DNA from: Pseudogulbenkiania sp. MAI-1
GTDB taxonomy: Bacteria > Pseudomonadota > Gammaproteobacteria > Burkholderiales > Chromobacteriaceae
DNA length: 64,000 bases
Direction of reading: 5' to 3'
NCBI RefSeq assembly: GCF_000527175.1
Contig: NZ_AZUR01000001.1
Span: forward strand, 3,311,001-3,375,000
Every line of letters begins with the position of its first letter. Position 1 is the first letter of the stretch. Positions 22,942 through 31,488 of this stretch are shown here, in pieces. The notes below the pieces were generated by a model. The model was not told the origin of the DNA. It saw only the letters and a list, made by a program, of their open reading frames with translations, and did not search any database. Position numbers and translations under genes: made by a program.

Positions 22942-25166
22942 TACAGCAGGCGCTTCACCGCGTCGAGCAACGTATCTTGCTCCAGCCCGCTCTTCACCAA
23001 ATAGGCGTTGGCGCCGACATCTAGGCCATGGGCCCGGTCCTCCGCCGACTGCAAGGCGGTGACCAGCACCACCGGCAGCTCGGCCAGGGTGCGGTCGGCG
23101 CGGATCTTGCTGGTCAGGGCGAAACCGTCCAACCGCGGCATTTCGATGTCGGACACCAAGAGATCGAACTGCCCCTGCTTGAGGGCGTTCCAGGCGTCCA
23201 GCCCGTCGTTGGCGGTCTGCACCTCGTAGCCGGCAGTCTCCAACAGCGCCTTCAACAGGCCGCGCGAGGTAAACGAATCCTCGGCCACCAGGATGCGTTG
23301 CCGTTCCCTGCGGCGCTCCGGCAGGTTGCTGGCGAAGGCCGCACCGGCGCAGGACAGGGCGCTGCGCTGCAAGTCCTGCGGGTGCAGCACCGGCACCAGG
23401 GTGCCGTCGCCCAGCACCGTGGCACCAAGCAGGTTGCGCACCCGCTTGAGCTGCGCCCCCAGCGACTTCAACGTGATTTCCTGATCCCCCAGCAATTCGT
23501 CGACCTGCAGCACATGCCGTATCCCTTCGGTGCCCACCAGCAACAGGTGCAGGTCGCGCCCGTCCTCCTCGGCCGCCGGCAGGCCGAGCACTTCGGCCAG
23601 CGACCACAGCGGCAGCACCTGGCCGTCGACGCTGACCGTGGCCTTGTTCTCCACCCGCCGCACGGCGCTGCGCGGCAGCCGCAGGGTGCGCTCCACCGCC
23701 TGCGCCGGCATGCCGAACAGGCGCTCGGCGACCCGCACCAGCACGGCGCGGAACGACGAGCGGCTGAGCGGCAAACGCAGGCTGAACTCGCAGCCGCGCC
23801 CCGGCCGGGACTGCACGCCGATGCGCCCACCCAGCTTCTCCACCGCCTCGCGCACGATGGCAAGCCCCAGCCCGCGCCCGGACAGGTCGGTCAACAGCCG
23901 GCTGGTCGACAGCCCGGATTCGAAGATGTAGGACAGCGCCTGCGTCTCGTCCAGCAGCCCTGCCTCGCTCGCCGCCAGCAGGCCCAGCTCCACCGCCTTG
24001 GCCTTCACCTGCTCGGCGTCGATGCCGCCGCCGTCGTCGCGCAGCCGCAGCAGGAAATGGCTGCCCGATTCCTGCTGGATCTCCACCGTCAGCGTGCCGC
24101 TCTCGGCCTTGCCCGCCGCCAGCCGCGCCGCCGGCGTCTCGATGCCGTGATCGATGGCGTTGCGCACCAGGTGGTGCAGCGGGGTCCTGAGATCGTCCAG
24201 GATGCGCTTGTCGACCTGCAAGGCGGTGTCCGGCAGTTGCAGCCGCACCCGCTTGCCGGTCTGGCGCGCCAGGTCGTCGACCACCGGCAACAGGCCGTCC
24301 AGCAGGGCCTGGCACGGCATCTGCAGCACCTCGTGCAAGCCCTGGGCGAAGCCGTCGGCCAGACCGGCGAGGCCGGCCGCCAGATGGGTGCCGGCCCGCG
24401 CCTGCTGGTTGCTGTTGAAGTGCAGCCGGTCTAGCTGGTCCTGGTTCCAGTCCAGGTAGTCGAGCAGGCCATGCAGCGTGTCCGGACGCGGCGCGGCGCC
24501 GTCGGCCAGGTTCTCGCGCAGCAGGCGCAAGAGCGGGGCGAGCGAAGTCCTTCGCTGTTTCAGGGTCTGGAAATCCTGCTGCATGGCGCGCAACTGCTGG
24601 CGCAGCGCCTGCGCCTCGAGTTTGCTCTGGGTCAGCGCCTCGCCGTGGTAGAGGAAGGCATCGAACAGCTGCACCGGCACGCGCACGCTGTCGCCTCGCG
24701 CCGGGGGCGGCGGTTCCACCGGCGCACTCGCCGGCATGCCCGGCAGCGGAGGCACCATGATGCGCGGAGCCGGCTGCTCCCCGGCGGCGACGGCTTCCAG
24801 CGCCCGGCACAGCTCACCGTACTGGGCCTCGGCCAGGGACTCGCCGGCGTGGGCGCGCTGCAGCAGGCGCAAGACGTCGCGCGAGATCTCGGTGAGCGGC
24901 GGCTGAAACTCCAGCTGACCGCGCTTCAATGCCGACAGCAGCGTCTCCCAGGCGTGGCTCAGCCGTTCCAGCTCGGTGAGCCCGACGGCCCGCGCCGCCC
25001 CTTTCAGGCTGTGCACCTCGCGAAACACGGTCTCGATCGATTCCTGCTGCGGCGGCGCCTGCTGCCAGCGCAGCAGTTCATGCTCCAGCACCGCCAGACG
25101 CTCCGCCGCTTCCTCACGGAAGCTGCTCAGCAGGCGTTGGCGCAGGGCTTCACGATCGATCGCCAT
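22941..25166 (-). CDS. Hybrid CheA-type histidine kinase with receiver domain (WspE-like)
   Basis: 741 residues. The HPt domain has phospho-site H52 (VHSLKGAAR), followed by a proline-rich linker (about 130-160) and a dimerisation/HATPase region (N336 in HHLVRNAIDH, DDGGGID 377-383, GRGLGL 430-435). A CheW-like regulatory domain (about 465-600) and a C-terminal receiver domain (about 615-740, phospho-site in LLVSDIEMPRLDG) complete it. No separate P2 domain is evident, as in WspE/ChpA-type kinases. It should pass phosphate from MCP signals to CheB and the GGDEF-EAL output protein. Starts seven bases after the upstream MCP stop, so they are co-transcribed. Confidence 0.93.
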   Translation of the reverse strand: MAIDREALRQRLLSSFREEAAERLAVLEHELLRWQQAPPQQESIETVFREVHSLKGAARAVGLTELERLSHAWETLLSALKRGQLEFQPPLTEISRDVLRLLQRAHAGESLAEAQYGELCRALEAVAAGEQPAPRIMVPPLPGMPASAPVEPPPPARGDSVRVPVQLFDAFLYHGEALTQSKLEAQALRQQLRAMQQDFQTLKQRRTSLAPLLRLLRENLADGAAPRPDTLHGLLDYLDWNQDQLDRLHFNSNQQARAGTHLAAGLAGLADGFAQGLHEVLQMPCQALLDGLLPVVDDLARQTGKRVRLQLPDTALQVDKRILDDLRTPLHHLVRNAIDHGIETPAARLAAGKAESGTLTVEIQQESGSHFLLRLRDDGGGIDAEQVKAKAVELGLLAASEAGLLDETQALSYIFESGLSTSRLLTDLSGRGLGLAIVREAVEKLGGRIGVQSRPGRGCEFSLRLPLSRSSFRAVLVRVAERLFGMPAQAVERTLRLPRSAVRRVENKATVSVDGQVLPLWSLAEVLGLPAAEEDGRDLHLLLVGTEGIRHVLQVDELLGDQEITLKSLGAQLKRVRNLLGATVLGDGTLVPVLHPQDLQRSALSCAGAAFASNLPERRRERQRILVAEDSFTSRGLLKALLETAGYEVQTANDGLDAWNALKQGQFDLLVSDIEMPRLDGFALTSKIRADRTLAELPVVLVTALQSAEDRAHGLDVGANAYLVKSGLEQDTLLDAVKRLL

Positions 25167-25172
25167 GGCGGA

Positions 25173-26804
25173 TCACAGCTTGAACAGGCTGGCCTGCTGC
25201 TGCAGACGCAGGCTCAGTTGATGAAGGTTGCGCGCCGCCTGGTCGACCTGGCGCGTGCCTGCCACGTTGTCCTGGCTCGCCTGGCGGATGTTGTCGATCG
25301 CGCTGGCCACCTGATCCATGCCGGTCAGCTGCTGCTGGCTGGTGGCGGAGATCTGCAGCGCCACGTCGTTCGAGGTGTCGATGCTGTCGGTCAGGGTGTG
25401 GATCGCCTCGCCGCTGAACTGTGAGCGCTCGTAGCCTGCCTCCACCGCCTTGCCGCTCTGCTCCGCCGCCAGCACCGCCTTGGTCATCGCCCGCTGCACG
25501 TCGCCCAGGATCGCCCGCACCTGCGCCGTGGCCTGCTTCGACTGCTCGGCCAGCGCCTTGACCTCCTGCGCCACCACCGAGAACCCCTTGCCCGCCTCCC
25601 CCGCCTTGACCGCCTCGATCGAGGCGTTGACCCCCAGCAGGTTCGATTGCTCGGCCAGGTCGTTGACGGTGGCGACGATCTCGCCGATGGTCTGGCTCTG
25701 CTCGCCCAGCCGCATGATGCTCTCGGCCACCGCGCTCACCTGGCCGCGGATCAGCGCCATGCTCTCCAGGCTCTGCTGCACCGCCTCGCGCCCCTGCTGC
25801 GCCACCTGGCGGGTGTGCGCCGCCGCCTCGGTCACCTGGCGCGCCCGGCCGTTGGCCATGACGGCGGTCTGCTTCACCTCGTCCACCGTGGTGGCGATCT
25901 GGCTCACCGCCGTGGCGGTTTCCTGCGCGCCGGCCGCCACCTGGCTCGCCACGCTGAGGATCTCCTCGCTGGACGCCGCCAGCACCGCGATGCCCTCGTG
26001 CATTTCCTGCACCAGCGTCCTCAGATTGGCCACCATCTGCGCGAAGGACTGGCCGAGCCGGCCGACCTCGTCGTGGCGGGCGGTGAAGTGAATCTCCTTG
26101 GGCAACTCGCCGGCGCTGATCTGCTCCGCATAGCGGGTCAGCTCCCCCAGCGGCCGGGCGATGCTGCGCGTCAGCAGCCACGCCAGCAGAACCGTCAACA
26201 GCAGCAGCCCGCCCCCAGCCCACAGGAAGAGCTGCCGCTGGCGCGCCAACAACTCCTGGCTGCTTTCGCTGAGCTGCCGCAACTGCCGCTCGCCCGCCGC
26301 ATCCAGCCGCCGCGCCAGCTGGCGAAACTGTTCGGCCCGCCCGGCCTGCAATCCCAAGGCAATCTGGCGCGCCTCTTCCAGCCGGCCGGCCCGCAGCCAC
26401 GGCAGCATCTGCTGGTCGCGGGTTTCGATGAAGCCCAGCCACAACTGGCGGATTTCGCCGATCAACGGTGCCAGGGCCGGGTTGTCGGCGGTGCTGGCCT
26501 GCAAGCGCTCGAGGGTAGCGCGGTCTTCCCGGGTTCGCTCGGCGAGGCGCTGCTCCAGGTTGTCGAGCTGGCTGCGGTCGCCGCGAATCAGCGCGGTGAC
26601 CAGTTCCGCGCGCATGACATTGAAATTGACCCGCAAATCCTTCACCCCGGCCAGGTCGCGGTTCAACTGGTCGATCGTCTGACCTTTCTCGTGAATCTGC
26701 CGGCTGCTGTCCTGCGCCAGGTACAGCAGGCCGACAAAACCACACACCAGCACGGCGAAGCTCAGCAACAGCTTGGTTCCGGTGCGCAAGTTCAACAAGA
26801 TCAT
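25173..26804 (-). CDS. Methyl-accepting chemotaxis protein 1 (WspA-like)
   Basis: 543 residues. TM1 lies at about 8-30, followed by a periplasmic four-helix-bundle-type sensor (about 31-185), TM2 (about 187-208) and HAMP. The cytoplasmic signalling domain has the conserved hairpin tip EQSNLLGVNASIEAVKAGE. The signalling half is almost identical to the next MCP, while the sensor half is clearly diverged, indicating tandem duplication with conversion. The ATG at 26804 is chosen (AGAGGGA box 6 bases upstream, product MILLNLRTGTKLLL); the frame runs further but without support. It probably forms mixed or parallel receptor arrays with its neighbour. Confidence 0.92.
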   Translation of the reverse strand: MILLNLRTGTKLLLSFAVLVCGFVGLLYLAQDSSRQIHEKGQTIDQLNRDLAGVKDLRVNFNVMRAELVTALIRGDRSQLDNLEQRLAERTREDRATLERLQASTADNPALAPLIGEIRQLWLGFIETRDQQMLPWLRAGRLEEARQIALGLQAGRAEQFRQLARRLDAAGERQLRQLSESSQELLARQRQLFLWAGGGLLLLTVLLAWLLTRSIARPLGELTRYAEQISAGELPKEIHFTARHDEVGRLGQSFAQMVANLRTLVQEMHEGIAVLAASSEEILSVASQVAAGAQETATAVSQIATTVDEVKQTAVMANGRARQVTEAAAHTRQVAQQGREAVQQSLESMALIRGQVSAVAESIMRLGEQSQTIGEIVATVNDLAEQSNLLGVNASIEAVKAGEAGKGFSVVAQEVKALAEQSKQATAQVRAILGDVQRAMTKAVLAAEQSGKAVEAGYERSQFSGEAIHTLTDSIDTSNDVALQISATSQQQLTGMDQVASAIDNIRQASQDNVAGTRQVDQAARNLHQLSLRLQQQASLFKL

Positions 26805-26862
26805 AGGCTTCCCTCTGTCCCGGATTGATCCGCCGGGGCGAGCCATCCCGCCCCTCCCGACC

Positions 26863-28611
26863 TCACAGCTTGAACTGCCCCGCCACGGCCTTGAGCCGGG
26901 TACCCAGCTGGTGCAGGTTGCGCGCCGCCTGGTCGACCTGGCGCGTGCCCGCCACGTTGTCCTGGCTCGCCTGGCGGATGTTGTCGATCGCGCTGGCCAC
27001 CTGGTCCATCCCGGTCAGCTGCTGCTGGCTGGTGGCGGAGATCTGCAGCGCCACGTCGTTCGAGGTGTCGATGCTGTCGGTCAGGGTGTGGATCGCCTCG
27101 CCGCTGAACTGTGAGCGCTCGTAGCCTGCCTCCACCGCCTTGCCGCTCTGCTCCGCCGCCAGCACCGCCTTGGTCATCGCCCGCTGCACGTCGCCAAGAA
27201 TCGCCCGCACCTGCGCCGTGGCCTGCTTCGACTGCTCCGCCAGCGCCTTGACCTCCTGCGCCACCACCGAGAAGCCCTTGCCGGCCTCGCCCGCCTTGAC
27301 CGCCTCGATCGAAGCGTTGACCCCCAGCAGGTTCGATTGCTCGGCCAGGTCGTTGACGGTGGCGACGATCTCGCCGATGGTCTGGCTCTGCTCGCCCAGC
27401 CGCATGATGCTCTCGGCCACCGCGCTGACCTGGCCGCGGATCTGCGCCATGCTCTCCAGGCTCTGCTGCACCGCCTCGCGCCCCTGCTGCGCCACCTGAC
27501 GGGTGTGCGCCGCCGCCTCGGTCACCTGGCGCGCCCGGCCGTTGGCCATGACGGCAGTCTGCTTCACCTCGTCCACCGTGGTGGCGATCTCGGTCACCGC
27601 CGTGGCGGTTTCCTGCGCGCCGGCCGCCACCTGGCTCGCCACGCTGAGGATTTCCTCGCTGGCCGCCGCCAGCACCGCGATGCCCTCGTGCATTTCCTGC
27701 ACCAGGCTGCGCAGATTGGCCACCATGCGCATGAAGGACTGGCCGAGCAGATCGCGCTCGGAACAGGGAGCCGCCATGTTGCCGCCCAACTCGCCCGCCG
27801 CCAGCCGTTCGGCCTGATCCGCCAAGCGCTGCAGATAGCCGGCCATGCGGGCGAAGGACTGACCAAGCTGCCCGACCTCGTCGTGGCGCCCGGTAAAACC
27901 GATCTCACCGGGCAACTCGCCGACGCTGATCTGCTCCGCGTAGCGGGTCAGCTCTCCGAGCGGCCTGGCGATGCTGCGCGTCAGCAGCCCAGCCAGCAGG
28001 ACCGTCAGCAGCAGCAATCCGCCGCCTATCCCGAGGAAAAGCTGCTGCTGACGCTCCACCAGGGCGCGGCTGCTGTCGTCGAGCTGCCGCAGCTCACGCT
28101 CGATGATCGCATCGAGCCGGCGCGCCAGCAGGCGGAACTCCTCCACCCTTGCCGCCTGCTGGCCGGTGGCGAGCTGGCGCGCCTCCTCCAGCCGGCCATC
28201 GCGCATCCGCGGCACGATCTGCTGGTCGCGGAATTCGACGTAGGCCAGCCACAGCTGGTGGATTTCGGCGATCAGCGGGGCGAGGGTCGGAGAGGCCGCG
28301 GCGCGGGCCTGGAGCCGCGCCAGCGTGGCCCGGTCCTCCTCGGTGCGGCGCTGGAAATCGCGCTCCATGTCCGCCAGCCGACCATCGCCGCGAATCAAGA
28401 CCGCCATCACCTCCGCACGCATGGTATTGACGTTGATGCGCAGATCCTTGACGTCGGCGATGTCGCGGTTGAGCTGGTCGATCGCCTGTCCCTTCTCGTG
28501 CATCTGCCGGATGCTGTCCTGGCCCAGATACAACAGGCCGACAAAGCTGCCGGTCACCACGGCGAAGGCCAGCAGCAGCTTGGTACCGGTACGCAGGTTC
28601 AATAGCAGCAT
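26863..28611 (-). CDS. Methyl-accepting chemotaxis protein 2 (WspA-like)
   Basis: 582 residues with the same plan as its neighbour: TM1 near 8-30, four-helix-type periplasmic sensor, TM2 and HAMP. About 39 extra residues follow HAMP (ARMAGYLQRLADQAERLAAG onward, ending in a second QSFMRMVANLR copy), so part of the HAMP-proximal region is duplicated. The signalling domain is nearly identical to MCP 1 over more than 250 residues. GGGAG precedes the ATG. It lies between the second cheW and MCP 1, on the same strand and with short gaps. Confidence 0.92.
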   Translation of the reverse strand: MLLLNLRTGTKLLLAFAVVTGSFVGLLYLGQDSIRQMHEKGQAIDQLNRDIADVKDLRINVNTMRAEVMAVLIRGDGRLADMERDFQRRTEEDRATLARLQARAAASPTLAPLIAEIHQLWLAYVEFRDQQIVPRMRDGRLEEARQLATGQQAARVEEFRLLARRLDAIIERELRQLDDSSRALVERQQQLFLGIGGGLLLLTVLLAGLLTRSIARPLGELTRYAEQISVGELPGEIGFTGRHDEVGQLGQSFARMAGYLQRLADQAERLAAGELGGNMAAPCSERDLLGQSFMRMVANLRSLVQEMHEGIAVLAAASEEILSVASQVAAGAQETATAVTEIATTVDEVKQTAVMANGRARQVTEAAAHTRQVAQQGREAVQQSLESMAQIRGQVSAVAESIMRLGEQSQTIGEIVATVNDLAEQSNLLGVNASIEAVKAGEAGKGFSVVAQEVKALAEQSKQATAQVRAILGDVQRAMTKAVLAAEQSGKAVEAGYERSQFSGEAIHTLTDSIDTSNDVALQISATSQQQLTGMDQVASAIDNIRQASQDNVAGTRQVDQAARNLHQLGTRLKAVAGQFKL

Positions 28612-28620
28612 GCTTTCTCC

Positions 28621-29244
28621 CTAGGAGTTGTACTCCACCAGCAATTGTTCGTCCCCCAGCAGCCTGGCGCCATCCAGGATGACCCATTGCTCGGGTGTGA
28701 CCCCTTGCAGGTAGGCCTGGCGGATGCCGGCCAGATTGGCCAGCGCCGGCTGCAAGGTATGTGGCGAGACCCATTGCATGCCGAGGATGCGGTCGGCCAG
28801 CACGCCGAACTCCATGCCGCCATGCTGCAGCAGCACCAGGTGATTGCGCTCCGACAAACCACGCTTGGGAATCTCGAACAGCACGCGCAAATCGAGCACC
28901 GACACGATCCTCCCGCGCAGGTTGACGATGCCGAGCACGAACGGCGGCGTCCCCGGCAGCGGGGTGAACTGGCGCAACGGCGCCACCTCGACGACGTAAT
29001 GCGGCGCGATGCCGTAGCTCTCCTCTCCCAGCGAGAACGCCAGCACCTCGAACGGCGGATCGGGGTCCGCCGCCTGCTCCCGCGCGGCCCAACTGGCCGT
29101 GCGCTGGCGCAGCCTGTGCTCGCAGGCCGCCGCATCGCCCTCGATGCTGCTGGCCAGTTGGCTCTCCAGGCTCTGCAGCTGGGCATAGACGCTGGACCAC
29201 TCGATGCCGCCTGCCACCGGGGAGGTCGTATCGCCATCGTTCAT
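28621..29244 (-). CDS. CheW-type coupling protein with N-terminal extension (WspD-like)
   Basis: 207 residues. The C-terminal CheW domain (about 65-205) shows FSLGEESYGIAPHYVVEV, PLPGTPPFVLGIVNLRG and SVLDLRVLF. The first 60 residues are a helical extension, as in WspD. It links MCPs to CheA. The ATG at 29244 overlaps the cheR stop as ATGA, with GGAGAG 8 bases upstream, showing translational coupling. Confidence 0.9.
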   Translation of the reverse strand: MNDGDTTSPVAGGIEWSSVYAQLQSLESQLASSIEGDAAACEHRLRQRTASWAAREQAADPDPPFEVLAFSLGEESYGIAPHYVVEVAPLRQFTPLPGTPPFVLGIVNLRGRIVSVLDLRVLFEIPKRGLSERNHLVLLQHGGMEFGVLADRILGMQWVSPHTLQPALANLAGIRQAYLQGVTPEQWVILDGARLLGDEQLLVEYNS

Positions 29245-30758
29245 GTCGTGCTCTCCAGCCGATGTCCCCCCAGCGCCAGGCACTGCAGCCGCAACTGCTT
29301 GACGCTGAGGCCGCCGCCCTCCGCCACCGGCGCGTCGTCCGGCTGTCCCGCCAGCAGTTCCAGGCAACGCCGCCGGGCCTGTTCGGCGCGCGCGCCGTCG
29401 CCCTGGCACAGACGGATCTGCAGCTCGAAAAAAGGCGCCAGGACGAAATCCGGGGCGAGATAGCGCACCTTTTTCAGGTAATCGAGCGCCTCGCCCAGCC
29501 GCCCCTGTTCATAGCGGAACAGGGTCAGCAGCCAGTAAGGCCGAACGTCAAGCCGGCCGAGTGCGCATGCCTTCGCCAGCCACCGCTCGGCCTGTTCGTG
29601 CCGGCCGCCATTGGCGCAGGCATGGGCGAGTTTGAGGCAGGTCTCCAGTTGCTCAGGCGTCGACAAGCCGGGACAGGCCAGATGGCGCTCCAGCAGCAGC
29701 ACCGCATCGCCGTAGCGTGCCGCCTGCAGCGCCCCGAGCGCCTCCGCCCACAGCGCAGCACGACTGCCGGCCGGTCCGGGTGCGGGGGGTGGCGATGGCC
29801 CAGGACGGCCGCCCGGGATGCGTGGATGCGGCGCCACCAACGGCACCACTGGCGCCGGAACGCGCAGCGGCGACGTGGCGGCTGGCTGCTGCCGGCGCAA
29901 GGCATAGCCGTCGCCCAGCCAGGAGCCGGTAAAGCCTGCTTCTAGCGCGATCCCCGCCTCCACCGCCGACAGCAGCAGCACTCCGTCCGGCGCCAGGCAG
30001 GCCAGCAGCCGCCCCAACGCCGCTGCCGCCTGCTCCGGAGCGAAGTACATCAGTACGTTGCGGCACAGGATCAGGTCCAGCTCGGCCAGGCCGCGCCCGG
30101 CATCGGGGTAATCGGGATGGGACAGGTTCTGGCTGAAAAAGCGGATGCGGTCGCGCCAGGCCGGGGCCACCCGCCACTGCCCTCCTTCCGCGACAAAGTG
30201 GCGCGCGCGCCAGGCCGGGCTGGCCTGGCGAAAGGCGTAGCTGCCGTACACGCCACGCCGCGCCCTGGCCAGGAATTCCGGGTTGAGATCGCTGGCCAGC
30301 AATTCCAGCCGCCACGCGTCGCGCTCCTCACCCAGCAGCTCGTCGACCATGAACAGCAGACCGTAGGCCTCCTCGCCGGTACAGCAGGCGGCGCTCCACA
30401 GTCTCAATTGCGGCTGCCGCCCGCGCCGGGACTCGACCAGTGGCTGCAGCACCGTGTCACGCACGGCGGCGAAACAGGACGGATCGCGCAGGAAATAGGT
30501 TTCCCCCACGGTCAGATAGCGCGCCAGCCGTTGCCCTTGCTCCGGCGTCCAGTCGCGCGCGGCGAGTTCGGCCAGCCACTGTTCCGGCCGTTCCCCGCCC
30601 TGCTCATGCGCGGCCAGGGCAAGCTGGCGGGCCAGGTCGTCGCGCCGTGCGCCTGAAAACGCCAGCCCGAGTTCCTCGCGGATGCGTACGGCCAGCCGCT
30701 CCAGCAAGGGGCCGGCCGACAGCAAGGGGGGATCAGACGGCCGCTTCGGATGAGCCAT
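29241..30758 (-). CDS. CheR-type methyltransferase with C-terminal TPR region (WspC-like)
   Basis: 505 residues. The N-terminal helical CheR domain is followed by the SAM-dependent methyltransferase (LRLWSAACCTGEEAYGL, ELLASDLNPEFLARAR, LDLILCRNVLMYF), to about residue 280. A proline-rich linker (about 300-345) then leads to TPR-like helices (LWAEALGALQAARYGDAVLLL, GRLGEALDYLKKVRYL). It methylates receptor glutamates. WspC proteins share this CheR-TPR fusion. The ATG at 30758 gives the family N-terminus and overlaps the upstream cheW by 26 bp; the longer open frame to 30962 reads through cheW in the wrong frame and was discarded. Confidence 0.9.
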   Translation of the reverse strand: MAHPKRPSDPPLLSAGPLLERLAVRIREELGLAFSGARRDDLARQLALAAHEQGGERPEQWLAELAARDWTPEQGQRLARYLTVGETYFLRDPSCFAAVRDTVLQPLVESRRGRQPQLRLWSAACCTGEEAYGLLFMVDELLGEERDAWRLELLASDLNPEFLARARRGVYGSYAFRQASPAWRARHFVAEGGQWRVAPAWRDRIRFFSQNLSHPDYPDAGRGLAELDLILCRNVLMYFAPEQAAAALGRLLACLAPDGVLLLSAVEAGIALEAGFTGSWLGDGYALRRQQPAATSPLRVPAPVVPLVAPHPRIPGGRPGPSPPPAPGPAGSRAALWAEALGALQAARYGDAVLLLERHLACPGLSTPEQLETCLKLAHACANGGRHEQAERWLAKACALGRLDVRPYWLLTLFRYEQGRLGEALDYLKKVRYLAPDFVLAPFFELQIRLCQGDGARAEQARRRCLELLAGQPDDAPVAEGGGLSVKQLRLQCLALGGHRLESTT

Positions 30759-31206
30759 ACTCGACCAGCCCCCGTTCCAGCGCCTGCTCCTCGGCGGCGG
30801 AGAGAAAGGTGTCCAGATCGTGCAGCAGATAGAGACCGTCGCTGGAGCGGAGCACCCCCGCCACGCTGCCCGGCACCTTGGCGAGAGAGGCGACCGGCGT
30901 CCAGTCCTCGCTGACGGCGCTCCGGACCGACAGCACCGTGTCGACCGGCAGCAGCAGATCACGACGCGCCGTGCACGCCCAGATCCACGGCGCCCAGAGC
31001 CGTGCCGGCGATGCCGGCCAGCCCAGCCGGGCGCACAGGTCGATCACCGTCACCAACTGGCCGCGCAGATCCACCACGCCGGCCACCACCGGCGGAGCCC
31101 CCGGCAGCGGCGTCGCCTTCAGCGCGGGCAGCACACGGCGCACCTGGGCCAACGGCAGCGCAAAACGCTCCCCCTGCAGCATGAACGGCAACAACTGGAT
31201 TTCCAC
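30733..31206 (-). CDS. CheW-type coupling protein (WspB-like)
   Basis: 157 residues forming a single CheW domain: LPFMLQGERFALPLAQVRRVLP, PLPGAPPVVAGVVDLRGQLVTVIDL, LLLPVDTVLSV. The GTG at 31206 is chosen because AGAGG lies 6 bases upstream and the product then starts exactly at the domain (VEIQLLPF). The open frame to 31314 has no family resemblance before that point. It is the first gene of the operon; its promoter must lie in the 282-bp gap shared with divergent earP, where an AT-rich stretch near 31315-31345 is the best candidate. Confidence 0.88.
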   Translation of the reverse strand: MEIQLLPFMLQGERFALPLAQVRRVLPALKATPLPGAPPVVAGVVDLRGQLVTVIDLCARLGWPASPARLWAPWIWACTARRDLLLPVDTVLSVRSAVSEDWTPVASLAKVPGSVAGVLRSSDGLYLLHDLDTFLSAAEEQALERGLVEYGSSEAAV

Positions 31207-31488
31207 GGCATCCTCTCCCGATCGATCTCGGCACCGGCCGGCGCCACTCGGCCTGATTCGACCGTGCGGCGGCGCCGAAACCACGCCCCTTTGAGAGTAA
31301 GCGTAGTCCACCATTAATCAATCTGCTTATGCTATTAGTATTTATAGCCGGATTTCGTATCTCCCTGACGCCTTGGCCGGCCCGACCGGACGGCAAGGAC
31401 GGCAACTGGCTGCTCCGGGGAGCGAGAAACCTGCCATGGCCTGCCACCAGTGGTATCCTCGGCAGCGTTTCCACTTTTCCTCCCCGCC

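Noticed and set aside
30759..30962. N-terminal extension of the cheR open frame
   Set aside because: It overlaps cheW in another frame, starts with a cysteine/arginine-rich shadow sequence and lacks a ribosome-binding site.
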